From Dokdonia sp. Hel_I_53 (GTDB taxonomy: Bacteria; Bacteroidota; Bacteroidia; Flavobacteriales; Flavobacteriaceae): 64,000 bases of DNA. The notes beneath the pieces are model-generated. The model did no database searches. It saw nothing but the letters and a program-made list of their open reading frames with translations, and was not told where the DNA came from. This document shows positions 1 through 10,413 of this stretch, in pieces. The stretch is taken from NCBI RefSeq assembly GCF_007827465.1, contig NZ_VISL01000001.1:1226501-1290500 (forward strand), written 5' to 3'. How positions within the stretch are numbered: position 1 is the stretch's first letter; each line of letters starts with the position of its first letter. The translations under genes and the position numbers were made by a program.

Positions 1-1
1 T

Positions 2-1129
<1,128 letters not shown>

Positions 1130-1847
1130 CATTCGCAAATAGCTGTATTTTGGTTTAAATCTTACAAAATGATAAATAAAATCATCTTGTTATAAAGAAA
1201 TTTAAATACTGTTTTATAGAAATTAAAATTTATAATTTACTATAAATCATTTACTTATGATTATTTTCAGTTTTGCACTTTATAAAATTTAAAATCTATC
1301 AATTTCATTTTCAATGATTTATTTGGATTTTATTTGTAAGAAAGTGTATCTTTCGCCTGTGAGAATTAAGTAATTGTTTTTAAACATATACTTTCACTTC
1401 TAATCTCGATAATTAAATGTAGGGGTTTAATTTGAAGGGATTAGAACAATAAGATGCCCTGCCATTAACTAATGGTAGGGTTTTCTAGTTTTAAACGCAA
1501 AAAAGCTTCCTAAGATAGATTCTCACAATTAATTAGATCTGATTTGAGATGAATCCAAAAATTTTCTTTCTCAAAACTACCTCTCAACTATTTCAAATAG
1601 ATCTTATTTACAAATTCTAACCTGGTTATATGATCACGTCAATGTTTTTGAAAATTAGAATTTTCTTTTAAACATCTCTTTAACATGCAATGACCTTCAT
1701 TATTTATTATTGAATTAATATGTCTATTTCACAAATGAATGGACTAGAGATTCTTTAAAATATAGACATCAAAAACATTGAGATATTGTATTTTCGCAAG
1801 AGCTTAAAGGCTAAACACTAGAACTATAAATTTTAAAATAATAAATC
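1130..1847. other. 718-base non-coding spacer between gyrB and mdh
   Basis: This is very AT-rich sequence with no convincing reading frame on either strand; in-frame stops are dense. The only clear structure is a terminator-like hairpin at 1457-1484. The spacer is long for such a compact genome. It could hold the mdh promoter and leader or a small RNA ending at the hairpin. No tRNA-like fold or recognisable riboswitch was seen. Confidence 0.6.
1457..1484 (+). terminator. Hairpin with T-run in the gyrB-mdh spacer
   Basis: CCCTGCCAT and ATGGTAGGG form a 9-bp stem with one G-U pair and a 6-base loop, followed by TTTT. It lies 328 bases after the gyrB stop, so it may end a long gyrB 3' UTR or a separate small transcript. 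Confidence 0.5.
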
Positions 1848-2774
1848 ATGAAAGTTACTGTAGTAGGTGCTGGAGCTGTAGGAGCCAGTTGTGCAGAATA
1901 TATTGCAATTAAAAATTTTGCAAGTGAAGTTGTATTAGTTGATATTAAAGAGGGATTTGCTGAAGGAAAAGCAATGGATCTTATGCAAACAGCATCTCTT
2001 AATGGTTTTGACACAAAGATCACTGGAACTACTGGTGATTATTCAAAAACTGCTGGGAGTGATATTGCAGTTATAACTTCTGGAATTCCTCGTAAACCAG
2101 GAATGACTCGTGAAGAATTAATAGGAATCAACGCAGGTATTGTTAAATCTGTCGCTACTGAACTAGTTAAAGCTTCACCTAATGTAATTTTAATTGTGGT
2201 TTCAAACCCAATGGATACAATGACCTACTTAGCACACAAAGCTACAGGTCTTCCTAAAAATAGAATTATTGGTATGGGCGGAGCTCTTGACAGTGCTCGT
2301 TTCAAATACAGATTAGCAGAAGCCTTAGATGCGCCTATTTCTGATGTTGACGGTATGGTGATAGGAGGGCATTCTGACAAAGGAATGGTACCCTTAACTA
2401 GGTTAGCTACTCGGAATAGTGTTCCAGTATCTGAGTTTATCTCAGAAGATCGTCTCAATCAAGTAATGGAAGATACTAAAGTAGGAGGTGCAACCCTTAC
2501 TGGGCTTTTAGGGACTTCTGCTTGGTATGCTCCTGGAGCTGCAGTATCAGGATTAGTTCAAGCCATTGCTTGTGATCAAAAGAAAATTTTTCCTTGTTCT
2601 ACACTTCTTGACGGGGAGTATGGTTTATCTGATCTTTGTATCGGGGTTCCAGTTGTATTAGGAAAAAATGGTATTGAAAAAATTGTAGAAATTAATCTCA
2701 ATGACGCTGAGAAAGCCCACCTTGCTGAAAGTGCTGAGGGCGTTAAGAAAACAAATGGTTTGCTTGAGTTATAG
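1848..2774 (+). CDS. mdh: Malate dehydrogenase (LDH-like type)
   Basis: It interconverts malate and oxaloacetate with NAD in the TCA cycle in the cytoplasm. The 308 residues fit the LDH-like MDH family. The Rossmann motif GAGAVG lies at residues 7-12, with an Asp ending beta-2 (VVLVDI) as expected for NAD. The substrate-binding loop RKPGMTR is at about residue 81, LDSARFKYRL carries the second Asp/Arg pair, and the catalytic His is in GGHSDKGMVPL. It is a single-gene transcript: a long spacer precedes it and a strong terminator follows 19 bases after the stop. Confidence 0.96.
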   Translation: MKVTVVGAGAVGASCAEYIAIKNFASEVVLVDIKEGFAEGKAMDLMQTASLNGFDTKITGTTGDYSKTAGSDIAVITSGIPRKPGMTREELIGINAGIVKSVATELVKASPNVILIVVSNPMDTMTYLAHKATGLPKNRIIGMGGALDSARFKYRLAEALDAPISDVDGMVIGGHSDKGMVPLTRLATRNSVPVSEFISEDRLNQVMEDTKVGGATLTGLLGTSAWYAPGAAVSGLVQAIACDQKKIFPCSTLLDGEYGLSDLCIGVPVVLGKNGIEKIVEINLNDAEKAHLAESAEGVKKTNGLLEL

Positions 2775-2793
2775 AGCCATTTAAAAAAAGTTT

Positions 2794-2834
2794 AAGTCGC
2801 CTGTTATTTTTTATATGACAGGCGACTTTTTTTT
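2794..2834 (+). terminator. Rho-independent terminator of mdh
   Basis: AAGTCGCCTGTTAT pairs with ATGACAGGCGACTT (14 bp, one G-U) and is followed by a long T-run. The T-run abuts a copy of the genome palindrome at 2835. Confidence 0.9.
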
Positions 2835-2852
2835 ACGCTTTCGCGAAAGCGT
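2835..2852. repeat. GCTTTCGCGAAAGC palindrome, copy 1 (18 bp perfect)
   Basis: ACGCTTTCGCGAAAGCGT lies directly behind the T-run of the mdh terminator. Its right flank (AATTAG) is shared with the copy at 34175. Confidence 0.95.
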
Positions 2853-2918
2853 AATTAGCACCTCTAAGATTAATAAACTCAGAACTTATAATAATTAAAT
2901 AAGTACATACCAAATTAT

Positions 2919-2948
2919 TTGCTACTTAGACTGATAATATTATATTTG
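2919..2948 (+). promoter_or_regulatory. Housekeeping-type promoter of the 198-residue secreted protein
   Basis: TTG at 2919-2921, a 19-base spacer and TATATTTG at 2941-2948 match the Bacteroidetes primary-sigma consensus TTG-N19-TAnnTTTG. The GTG start follows 28 bases after the -7 box. Confidence 0.75.
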
Positions 2949-2976
2949 TGCGCTTGCTGAATAAATAAATAAGTTT

Positions 2977-3573
2977 GTGAGAAACAAGTGGTTTTTAAGT
3001 GCGTTTGTAATTGCCCTAGCTATATTAGGAATAAGCTTGGAGCAAAAAGATGTGCCTAATCAGGAGATTCTCATTACATTTTCGACTTCACAAAAAGGGC
3101 CTAATACTACTCATGACGCAATTGCTCTAGTTACTAGTAAATTACAAAGCACGGGCGCAAGTAATATAAAGGTTGAAGATCTACTGGACGGCACCTTGAA
3201 ACTCAGCTACCACAGTAAGCTAGACGTTTCTCAAATCCAAAATATTTTTAACGAAATAATTGAGAATAAGTCGTATACTTCCTCCTGTAAAAATTCCTTC
3301 CCTACTGAAAAAAGCACTATTTACTATGAGTTAGATATTTACAAAATTCAATACTCAAGCGATTTTGATGGTCCCGTGGGGCATATCATTGAATCAAAAT
3401 CAGAAACAACACGTGCTACTAGCTTTGATAACTATGCTTTTATTAGTAAGCAGAAAGCCAAAGAAAAAAATCTTTACAAGGCTAAAACAAAGGCAGTTCA
3501 TCTATACACCGCACTTGTAATTAAAAATCTCCAGTACAAAATACCAGAGGTACGTGCTGGTCCTATTTCTTAA
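2977..3573 (+). CDS. Uncharacterised membrane-anchored or secreted protein upstream of secDF
   Basis: I do not recognise this 198-residue protein. The start is GTG, supported by the promoter just upstream. Residues 5-21 (WFLSAFVIALAILGISL) form one hydrophobic segment, either an uncleaved anchor or a signal peptide. A soluble domain follows that looks alternating beta/alpha (EILITFS..., NIKVEDLLDGTLKLSYHS). That pattern, and the position just before secDF, suggest a small ferredoxin-like head comparable to the periplasmic part of SecD. This is inference only. A 159-base gap separates it from secDF with no terminator seen, so co-transcription is possible. Confidence 0.7.
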   Translation: MRNKWFLSAFVIALAILGISLEQKDVPNQEILITFSTSQKGPNTTHDAIALVTSKLQSTGASNIKVEDLLDGTLKLSYHSKLDVSQIQNIFNEIIENKSYTSSCKNSFPTEKSTIYYELDIYKIQYSSDFDGPVGHIIESKSETTRATSFDNYAFISKQKAKEKNLYKAKTKAVHLYTALVIKNLQYKIPEVRAGPIS

Positions 3574-3732
3574 ATTCTTACAAGATTATCTTACACCTAA
3601 GTTTTTTTATACTTATGGTCTTATCACCCGCTCAACTTCTTCGATGAAATAGGGCGCCTATTATTAATTATATTATCAATCTATTTAGGCAAGTACTTAT
3701 AATACTTGTTTAAATTACTACAAACATTAAAA

Positions 3733-6714
3733 ATGCAAAACAAAGGACTCATTAGATTTTTTGCGATAATTTTTGGTTTGGTATGTATTTACCAACTATC
3801 ATTTACGTATTTCTCTAATAAAACAGAAGATGAAGCTAAGGCCTATGCCGTGGCGCAAGCACCAGGTGACGCAGATAGACAAGACTATCTTGAGCGTTCG
3901 TATTTAGACAGTATAGGAGCAAATCCAATCTTTGCTGGTATCACCTATAATGACGCAAAGGAAAAAGAACTTAATAAAGGACTTGACCTTGAAGGAGGTA
4001 TTAACGTAATACTGCAAATTTCTGTACGTGATATTTTAGGTGGTCTTGCAAATAACAGTACAGATCCAGCTTTTATTGCCGCACTAGACGCAACTGATCA
4101 AGCTCAAAAGGATAGTCAAAATACCTATTTTGAAGATTTCTTGACAGAATTTAATGATCAAGGAGGAACACTAGCATCACCAGATATCTTTTCAAATGTT
4201 GTTTTAGAAGGTAAGGTGGATACTTCTATGGATAATGATCAAGTAGCTACAGTACTTGAAAAAGAAATTCAAGAAACTATAGGCTCTGCTTTTGAAACGC
4301 TACGTAATCGTATTGATAAATTTGGAGTTACCCAACCAAATATTCAAAGTTTAGGGGACAACGGACGTATTCTGGTTGAACTTCCAGGCGCAAAGGATAT
4401 TGACCGTGTGAGAGGGCTTCTTGAAAAAACAGCACAACTTGAGTTTTACGAAACACATTATGCAGGGGATGTAATTAACTATCTAGGTCAAGCAAATGAA
4501 GCATTACGTGCTATCGTTTCTCCAGAAGTGAAAGAAACTGAAGTTGAGAAAGATAGTACGCTAGACGATAGCGTTTCTGATCTTTTAAAAGATGTGGACG
4601 AAGAAGAAGTAGAGGAGCAAGATTTTGGACCCCTATTTAAAATTTTTAGTCCTAATCAACAAGCGTTTCAATTCAGTCAAGTTCCTACTGTAGGTTTTGC
4701 AGCTGTAAAAGATACTGCAACGATTAATTCTTACTTGAGAAATCCTGCAGTTATTAAAAAACGCCCATCTTCATTACGTTACGCAAAATTTGCTTGGGGT
4801 GTACCTGAAGATGAAGGAGCTGATATTGTAGCACTGTATGCTTTAGAATCCAACAGGCAAGGTGCTCCTTATATGAATGGAGACGTTGTGAATGATTCTC
4901 GCCAGCAATTTACGCAAACTCAACAGCCTTCTGTTGGACTTGATTTTGAGGGACAAGGAGTGAACCAATGGGCAAAAATGACACGTGAAGTTGCTCAAAA
5001 AGGAAACGCTATTGCGATTGTACTGGATAACAATGTATACTCTGCTGCGACCGCTCGTCAAGAAATTAAAGGTGGAAGTACAGAAATCTCTGGAAACTTT
5101 ACAGTAGCAGGTGCACAAGATCTTGCAACTGTACTTAATGCAGGTAAATTACCAGCCTCCTCAAAAATTATTCAGGCAGAGGAAATAGGACCATCATTAG
5201 GCCAAGAAGCAATTGATTCTGGAATTTTATCATTCTTAATTGCACTATTATTCGTGCTTTTATGGATGGTATTTTACTACGGAAAAGCAGGCCTTTTTGC
5301 AGATATCGCTTTGGTAGTAAACATCCTCTTTATTTTTGGAGTACTTGCTGGACTAGGTGCTGTTTTAACACTTCCTGGTATTGCAGGTATAGTACTTACT
5401 ATAGGTATGTCTGTAGATGCAAACGTACTTATATTCGAACGTATTAAAGAAGAATTACGAAAAGGTAAGTCTCAAAAAGATGCTATTAAAGATGGTTTCA
5501 ACAACGCGCTATCATCTATTCTTGATGCGAATATTACTACGTTCCTAACAGCATTAATTCTATTCTTATTTGGAACAGGTCCTGTACAAGGATTTGCTAC
5601 AACGCTTATGATAGGTATTGCAACTTCTCTATTCTGTGCAATCTTCATAACACGTTTATTTATTGACGGTTACGGTAAGAATGGAAAATCACTTGAGTTT
5701 GCCACAGGAATGACTAAGAATCTTTTTGTAAATAACAAAATAGATTTTTTAGGAAAACGTAAGATTGCTTATGCTATCTCTGGTCTTCTAATTGTTGTTG
5801 GATTAGCAGCATTATTTACTGGCGGTCTTAATGCTGGTATTGACTTCGTAGGAGGTCGTACCTTTACAGTTCGTTTTGATCAACCTATGAATGCACAAGA
5901 GGTGGAAGATGCTTTAGTTGCAGAATTTGAAAGTGCAGATGTCAAAACATTTGGAGCAGATAATCAATTAAAGATTACTACCAAATATCGTATTGATGAA
6001 ACAGGTACAGATATAGATGCTGAAATTGAAAGACAACTATTTGGCGCATTAACTCCATACTTACCAAATGGAATGAGCTACGAAGCATTTGCAAAAAGCT
6101 CAGATGACAAGCAAGTAGGTAAGATGGAATACTATATGGTAGGACCTACGATTGCAGATGATATTAAGAAAGGTGCATTATTTGCAGTTATCGGTTCTTT
6201 AATTGTAGTGTTCTTATACATCTTATTACGTTTCCGTAGATGGCAGTTCTCTCTTGGGGCAGTTGCTGCTGTTTTCCATGATGTATTATTAGTACTCGGT
6301 GTATTTGCAATTTTCAAAAATATCATGCCGTTTGATATGGAAGTAGATCAGAACTTTATTGCCGCTATCCTTACGGTGATTGGATACTCCCTGAATGATA
6401 CCGTGGTTGTTTTTGACCGTATACGTGAGTATATTAAAGAACATGGATCAACAAGAGGGTTTGGTAAATTAATAAACCAAGCACTTAATAGTACATTAAG
6501 CCGTACACTTAACACCTCTGTAACTACTTTAATAGTACTACTAGCGATCTTCTTCTTAGGAGCTCCATCTATTAGAGGATTAATGTTTGCATTAATCGTA
6601 GGTGTGATTGTTGGTACATATTCATCACTATTTATTGCAACACCAGTGATGTTTGATACCGTACAGAAAAAAGGTTTAAAAGAACCAAAGAAAGATGAAG
6701 AACTAGAAGCATAA
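3733..6714 (+). CDS. secDF: Fused protein translocase subunit SecDF
   Basis: SecD and SecF are fused in one 993-residue inner-membrane protein that uses the proton gradient to pull exported proteins through SecYEG. The SecD half has an N-terminal membrane segment (FFAIIFGLVCIYQLSF), the D1 motif LDLEGGINVILQI, a large periplasmic head with FGVTQPNIQSLG and ILVELPGA, then a membrane bundle with SVDANVLIFERIKEE. The SecF half starts near LNAGIDFVGGRTFTVRF and ends with a second bundle (YSLNDTVVVFDRIRE). I chose ATG 3733 (MQNKGLIRFF), the usual flavobacterial N-terminus, over an in-frame TTG at 3706. Confidence 0.95.
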   Translation: MQNKGLIRFFAIIFGLVCIYQLSFTYFSNKTEDEAKAYAVAQAPGDADRQDYLERSYLDSIGANPIFAGITYNDAKEKELNKGLDLEGGINVILQISVRDILGGLANNSTDPAFIAALDATDQAQKDSQNTYFEDFLTEFNDQGGTLASPDIFSNVVLEGKVDTSMDNDQVATVLEKEIQETIGSAFETLRNRIDKFGVTQPNIQSLGDNGRILVELPGAKDIDRVRGLLEKTAQLEFYETHYAGDVINYLGQANEALRAIVSPEVKETEVEKDSTLDDSVSDLLKDVDEEEVEEQDFGPLFKIFSPNQQAFQFSQVPTVGFAAVKDTATINSYLRNPAVIKKRPSSLRYAKFAWGVPEDEGADIVALYALESNRQGAPYMNGDVVNDSRQQFTQTQQPSVGLDFEGQGVNQWAKMTREVAQKGNAIAIVLDNNVYSAATARQEIKGGSTEISGNFTVAGAQDLATVLNAGKLPASSKIIQAEEIGPSLGQEAIDSGILSFLIALLFVLLWMVFYYGKAGLFADIALVVNILFIFGVLAGLGAVLTLPGIAGIVLTIGMSVDANVLIFERIKEELRKGKSQKDAIKDGFNNALSSILDANITTFLTALILFLFGTGPVQGFATTLMIGIATSLFCAIFITRLFIDGYGKNGKSLEFATGMTKNLFVNNKIDFLGKRKIAYAISGLLIVVGLAALFTGGLNAGIDFVGGRTFTVRFDQPMNAQEVEDALVAEFESADVKTFGADNQLKITTKYRIDETGTDIDAEIERQLFGALTPYLPNGMSYEAFAKSSDDKQVGKMEYYMVGPTIADDIKKGALFAVIGSLIVVFLYILLRFRRWQFSLGAVAAVFHDVLLVLGVFAIFKNIMPFDMEVDQNFIAAILTVIGYSLNDTVVVFDRIREYIKEHGSTRGFGKLINQALNSTLSRTLNTSVTTLIVLLAIFFLGAPSIRGLMFALIVGVIVGTYSSLFIATPVMFDTVQKKGLKEPKKDEELEA

Positions 6715-6736
6715 TTCTTAATCTCTATAAATATTA

Positions 6737-6769
6737 AAATCCGCTACTATGACAGTAGCGGATTTTTTT
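6737..6769 (+). terminator. Terminator of secDF
   Basis: ATCCGCTACT and AGTAGCGGAT form a 10-bp stem with a 5-base loop followed by seven Ts, 24 bases after the secDF stop. Confidence 0.9.
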
Positions 6770-6796
6770 GTGCGGTAAAATAAGTTTTGGATACGT

Positions 6797-6814
6797 ACGC
6801 TTTCGCGAAAGCGT
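6797..6814. repeat. GCTTTCGCGAAAGC palindrome, copy 2 (18 bp perfect)
   Basis: It lies in the convergent gap between secDF and queE, 27 bases past the secDF terminator T-run. Confidence 0.95.
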
Positions 6815-6890
6815 AATCCAACAAATTACATAATCTGCATTTGGTATATCTGATAGTATCGAAAGCTTTGGAAAAGCTAAAACTATTTTT

Positions 6891-7541
6891 CTAAGGGATA
6901 TTTAAATATTTGTGAGTTTGTAGACTCACCTTCCATTTAGGGTTTGCCATCACATAATCTACTATAAGAGGTACTATTTTATCCCGTACAGACCATTCTG
7001 GCTGTAAATATAAAATACAATCATCCCCTACTTGCTCTGCATGTTTCTCTGCAAAAGTAAAATCAGATTTGTTGAAAATAATAACTTTAAGCTCGTTTGC
7101 TTTTTCTAGAACTGAAGGTGTTGGGAGCATTCGCTTTTTTGGTGATAAACAAATCCAATCCCATTCTCCAGAAAGTTGATAAGCACCAGAAGTTTCTATA
7201 TGAGTTGTAAGTCCAAGGCTTTTCAACTTTTCAGTAAGTGGGTTCATATCCCACATTAAAGGTTCCCCTCCTGTAACAACAATTGTATCAGAGTATTTTG
7301 CTGCATTTTGAGCAATAGTATCTGCACTGGTAGGTGGATGTATTGCAGCATCCCAGCTTTCCTTTACATCACACCAATGACAACCTACATCACAACCGCC
7401 TACACGAATAAAGTATGCAGCTGTCCCTTTATGAAAACCTTCTCCTTGAATGGTATAAAATTCTTCCATAAGAGGAAGCATTTCCCCGAGATCTACCTGT
7501 GCCTGTATCGCTTCTGAAGCTTGTTTTGTCATAGCTGGCAA
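6891..7541 (-). CDS. queE: 7-carboxy-7-deazaguanine synthase (radical SAM)
   Basis: It converts 6-carboxy-5,6,7,8-tetrahydropterin to 7-carboxy-7-deazaguanine on the way to queuosine in tRNA. The 216 residues contain the radical-SAM cluster motif as C50-x3-C54-x2-C57 (GGCDVGCHWC), the family opening FYTIQGEG, and the SAM-binding VTGGEPLM. The start could be the first Met or M4. The neighbours are convergent or divergent, so it stands alone and no other queuosine gene is in view. Confidence 0.92.
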   Translation of the reverse strand: MPAMTKQASEAIQAQVDLGEMLPLMEEFYTIQGEGFHKGTAAYFIRVGGCDVGCHWCDVKESWDAAIHPPTSADTIAQNAAKYSDTIVVTGGEPLMWDMNPLTEKLKSLGLTTHIETSGAYQLSGEWDWICLSPKKRMLPTPSVLEKANELKVIIFNKSDFTFAEKHAEQVGDDCILYLQPEWSVRDKIVPLIVDYVMANPKWKVSLQTHKYLNIP

Positions 7542-7622
7542 AGATAAGGAGTACTTTTGAGATAATTGCTTTTTATCTGGCTTAGGGAAATCTTGTGAAA
7601 ATTTGTTTCAAAAATTGAGTTA

Positions 7623-7640
7623 CACTTTCGCAAAAGCGTG
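7623..7640. repeat. Palindrome copy 3, one mismatch
   Basis: CTTTCGCAAAAGCG lies upstream of queE. One base in the centre (CGCA for CGCG) breaks the symmetry. Confidence 0.7.
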
Positions 7641-7645
7641 ATCAC

Positions 7646-7682
7646 ATAAAAAAAACCCACTTCAAAATATGGAAGTGGGTTT
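7646..7682 (-). terminator. Terminator of the outer-membrane protein gene at 7705
   Basis: AAACCCACTTC and GAAGTGGGTTT form an 11-bp stem. On the minus strand a T-run follows (the A-run at 7648-7655). Confidence 0.9.
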
Positions 7683-7704
7683 AGTATTATGTGAAAATTG
7701 ATTT

Positions 7705-8325
7705 TTATCTACCCCATTTACCTCCACCTACGAAGAAGCCTAAAGAAATTCCTAAATAGCCATTTTTAGTAGTTCCTACCACGTCACCATTAAAATCTTG
7801 AAGATCACTCTTACCAACAATATTGTAGTCTAATGTCATTTTAAAACCTGCCCAATTAAAACCACCGCGAATCATGGCACCAAATTTACCACTCCCTTCC
7901 AAATCTGCGGTTCCTGAGCTATTCCCATCAATAGCAACGCTAGCTACAGAATAATATCCCAAACCTCCGCCAACAAAAGGTGCAAATGAAGACGACCCGT
8001 CGTTAAAATAATAATCATACGTTCCTACATAAGAACCATTAACACCAACTTCAGCTTCAGCCTCTTGATTGTTGTCAGAGTACTCTATATTTTTTACCAG
8101 CGCAGCACCACCAAATCGTAAACCTACGCTCATATTATCTTCAATGTTCCATTTTGGTTCTAGATAAAAGGCTACCCCGCCACCGCCACCTCCTTGTGGA
8201 ATTGCGTACCCTAAATCAAAATCGAAACGAAATTTATCTGCTTCCTGTGCATTCATTTGTACAATTGTCCCTATAAAAAGGACTGCTACTAGTAATAATT
8301 TTCTCATTCTTTTAATATTATTCAA
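7705..8325 (-). CDS. Outer-membrane beta-barrel protein
   Basis: This 206-residue protein has a signal peptide (KLLLVAVLFIGTIVQMNA, cleavage before QEADKF). Short amphipathic strands alternate with Gly and aromatic residues to the end, as in small OmpA-like or OmpW-like barrels. Residues 44-50 hold a run of Gly. The last strand is followed by GGGKWGR rather than ending in an aromatic residue, which is slightly unusual for a barrel. The start could be M1 or M7 (MRKLLL). It has its own promoter (8351-8380) and terminator. The function is unknown. Confidence 0.8.
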   Translation of the reverse strand: MNNIKRMRKLLLVAVLFIGTIVQMNAQEADKFRFDFDLGYAIPQGGGGGGVAFYLEPKWNIEDNMSVGLRFGGAALVKNIEYSDNNQEAEAEVGVNGSYVGTYDYYFNDGSSSFAPFVGGGLGYYSVASVAIDGNSSGTADLEGSGKFGAMIRGGFNWAGFKMTLDYNIVGKSDLQDFNGDVVGTTKNGYLGISLGFFVGGGKWGR

Positions 8326-8350
8326 TTAGTATGACTCTTATTAAGCGTGA

Positions 8351-8380
8351 CAAATATAATTTCACTTCTTACATACACAA
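8351..8380 (-). promoter_or_regulatory. Promoter of the 8325 outer-membrane protein gene
   Basis: On the minus strand TTG (8380-8378), 19 bases, then TATATTTG (8358-8351) give an exact fit to the Bacteroidetes primary promoter. The leader is about 20 bases. Confidence 0.78.
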
Positions 8381-8507
8381 CTAGATAAATGTTAAAATTT
8401 TAACGAATTCATTTTCTAATGAAGTTTCTTTCACTTCAATTCCTACAATATAGGTCTAGCAAAATCCCTATTTTTATACAAGAAATAAGATAGCTACAGC
8501 CATTTGT

Positions 8508-9770
8508 ATGAAATATGAAAATAATCTCGCTTTTGCGAAAGCGCAAGATCAGCAAGACCCATTAAAATCGTATAGAGATCAATTTTACATTCCAGTAGAC
8601 AATGATGAGAATGAGCTCATTTATTTTTGCGGGAATAGTCTAGGCTGCCAGCCAAAAGTTGTTGCTCAATATATAGAACAAGAACTAAACGACTGGGCAA
8701 ACCTAGGTGTAGAAGGACATTTTGATGCAGAAAATCCTTGGATGCCGTATCATGAGGAACTAGCAAAACCCATGGCAGAAATCGTGGGCGCAAAACCACA
8801 TGAAGTTGTAGTCATGAATACGCTCACAACTAACCTTCATTTGATGATGGTTTCCTTTTATAATCCTACAAAAAAGCGTCATAAAATCGTTATCGAGAGC
8901 GACGCTTTCCCGTCTGATAAATATGCGGTAGAAAGTCAAATAAGACAGCGCGGTTTTAATCCAAATGACACCTTAATATTATGGAAACCTAGGGAGGGAG
9001 AAGAACTTTGTAGATATGAAGATCTTGAGGCAATAGTAAAAGAACATGGTGAAAGTATTGCATTGTTGCTAATTGGTAATACTAATTACTATTCGGGTCA
9101 ATTTTACCCTATTCAAAAAATCACTCAATTAGGACATGCTAATGGCAGCAAAGTAGGTTTTGACCTCGCGCATGGTGTAGGTAACATTATGCCTAATTTA
9201 CATAAAAACGGACCTGACTTTGCTGTATGGTGTACCTATAAATACCTCAACAGTGGCCCTGGAAGTTTAGGTGGATGTTTTGTACATGAGCGCCATCATA
9301 AAGATGAAAAAATTCAGCGTTTTACGGGGTGGTGGGGACAAAATAAAGATACGAGATTTAACATGCGCAAAGGATTTGACCCAATCCCAACAGCCGAAGG
9401 ATGGCAATTATCAAACCCTCCTATCTTGAGTATGGCTGCTGTGAAGGCAAGCTTAGCTATTTTTGCTCAAGCGGGTATGAAAAACATACGTGAAAAGTCA
9501 GAAAAAATTACAGGGTATCTTGAGTTTCTCATCGATGACTTAAACAACGATAGGATTTCTATCATCACTCCTTCTGACCCTACACAACGTGGGTGCCAGC
9601 TAAGTATTCAAGTGAAAAATGCCGATAAAAGTTTGCATGAGCAGCTTACAAATGCTGGAGTAATTTCAGACTGGCGTGAACCAGATGTCATACGCGTGGC
9701 ACCAGCACCATTATATAATAGCTACCAAGATGTATTTGAAATGGTAGAGCGCCTTAAAAATATTCTTTAA
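8508..9770 (+). CDS. kynU: Kynureninase
   Basis: This PLP enzyme cleaves kynurenine or 3-hydroxykynurenine to (3-hydroxy)anthranilate plus alanine. At 420 residues it has the family length. The PLP lysine is K245 in WCTYKYLNSGPGS, the cofactor Asp is in GFDLAHG (D219), and the N-terminal YFCGNSLGCQP matches the family. Residues 8-12 (AFAKA) are encoded by a one-mismatch copy of the genome palindrome. It is the first gene of a seven-gene tryptophan-degradation operon. Its stop overlaps the next start (TAATG), implying translational coupling. Confidence 0.95.
   Translation: MKYENNLAFAKAQDQQDPLKSYRDQFYIPVDNDENELIYFCGNSLGCQPKVVAQYIEQELNDWANLGVEGHFDAENPWMPYHEELAKPMAEIVGAKPHEVVVMNTLTTNLHLMMVSFYNPTKKRHKIVIESDAFPSDKYAVESQIRQRGFNPNDTLILWKPREGEELCRYEDLEAIVKEHGESIALLLIGNTNYYSGQFYPIQKITQLGHANGSKVGFDLAHGVGNIMPNLHKNGPDFAVWCTYKYLNSGPGSLGGCFVHERHHKDEKIQRFTGWWGQNKDTRFNMRKGFDPIPTAEGWQLSNPPILSMAAVKASLAIFAQAGMKNIREKSEKITGYLEFLIDDLNNDRISIITPSDPTQRGCQLSIQVKNADKSLHEQLTNAGVISDWREPDVIRVAPAPLYNSYQDVFEMVERLKNIL
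8529..8542. repeat. Palindrome copy 4, one mismatch, inside kynU
   Basis: GCTTTTGCGAAAGC is read as AFAKA at residues 8-12, in the poorly conserved N-terminus ahead of the kynureninase fold. Confidence 0.8.
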
Positions 9771-10384
9771 TGTACATCCCAGACATTTATAAGAACGAAA
9801 ATGCGCAAGAAATTCGCACGTTTTTAAAAGCAAATGCCTTTGGAATTTTTGTTACGAATAAAGATGGTAGGTCTTGTGCTACCCACATTCCTTTAGAAAT
9901 TACCATGCGTGAGGACGGGAAAGAAATCTTACACGGTCATATTTCAAAAATGAATGAGCAAGTGGAGCATCTTATAGATGGTGTAGAAGCACTTGGTATT
10001 TTTAATGGTCCACATAGTTACATTTCGGCAAGCTGGTATGATTTTGAAGAAGTGTCTACTTGGAATTATATTGCTGTACAAGTGAGAGGCGTTTTAAAAA
10101 TTCTTGACAGAGAAGGATTATATAACTCTGTAAAAGCATTGATGAATACATATGAAAAACCTCAAGAGAACCCTGTCAACATGGATTCTTTATCAGAGAA
10201 AACAATGCGCCAACTCGATGGCATAATAGGTTTTGAAGTAGAAATTAATAGTATTGAGGCTGCAAAAAAAATGTCTCAAAATAGGGATGTAAAGAATCAT
10301 AATCAGATTATAGAACGCTTGCGCGAAAATGGCAACCCACAAGAAGAAGCCGTCGCAAAAACAATGGATCAGAACAGAAAGTAA
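9770..10384 (+). CDS. FMN-binding PaiB-family protein
   Basis: The 204 residues match the PaiB/FMN-binding split-barrel family: a start like MYIPDIYKNEN, then THIPLEI, HGHISKMNEQ, GPHSYISASWY and STWNYIAVQVRG. Members are annotated as negative transcriptional regulators, but the fold is that of flavin-dependent oxidoreductases. Its start codon overlaps the kynU stop, and kmo follows after 29 bases. It therefore probably serves kynurenine breakdown, either as regulator or as a flavin/redox accessory. Which of these cannot be told from sequence. Confidence 0.85.
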   Translation: MYIPDIYKNENAQEIRTFLKANAFGIFVTNKDGRSCATHIPLEITMREDGKEILHGHISKMNEQVEHLIDGVEALGIFNGPHSYISASWYDFEEVSTWNYIAVQVRGVLKILDREGLYNSVKALMNTYEKPQENPVNMDSLSEKTMRQLDGIIGFEVEINSIEAAKKMSQNRDVKNHNQIIERLRENGNPQEEAVAKTMDQNRK

Positions 10385-10413
10385 CTGAACGCTCAACGAG
10401 ATCAAAAAGAATA

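Noticed and set aside
4843..5118. Minus-strand frame within secDF, and similar long antisense frames across the dcw cluster
   Set aside because: Their codon composition follows the opposite gene and no start signals are present.
10193..10405. Minus-strand frame opposite the PaiB-like gene
   Set aside because: It is a shadow of a well-supported gene, with no matching family features.
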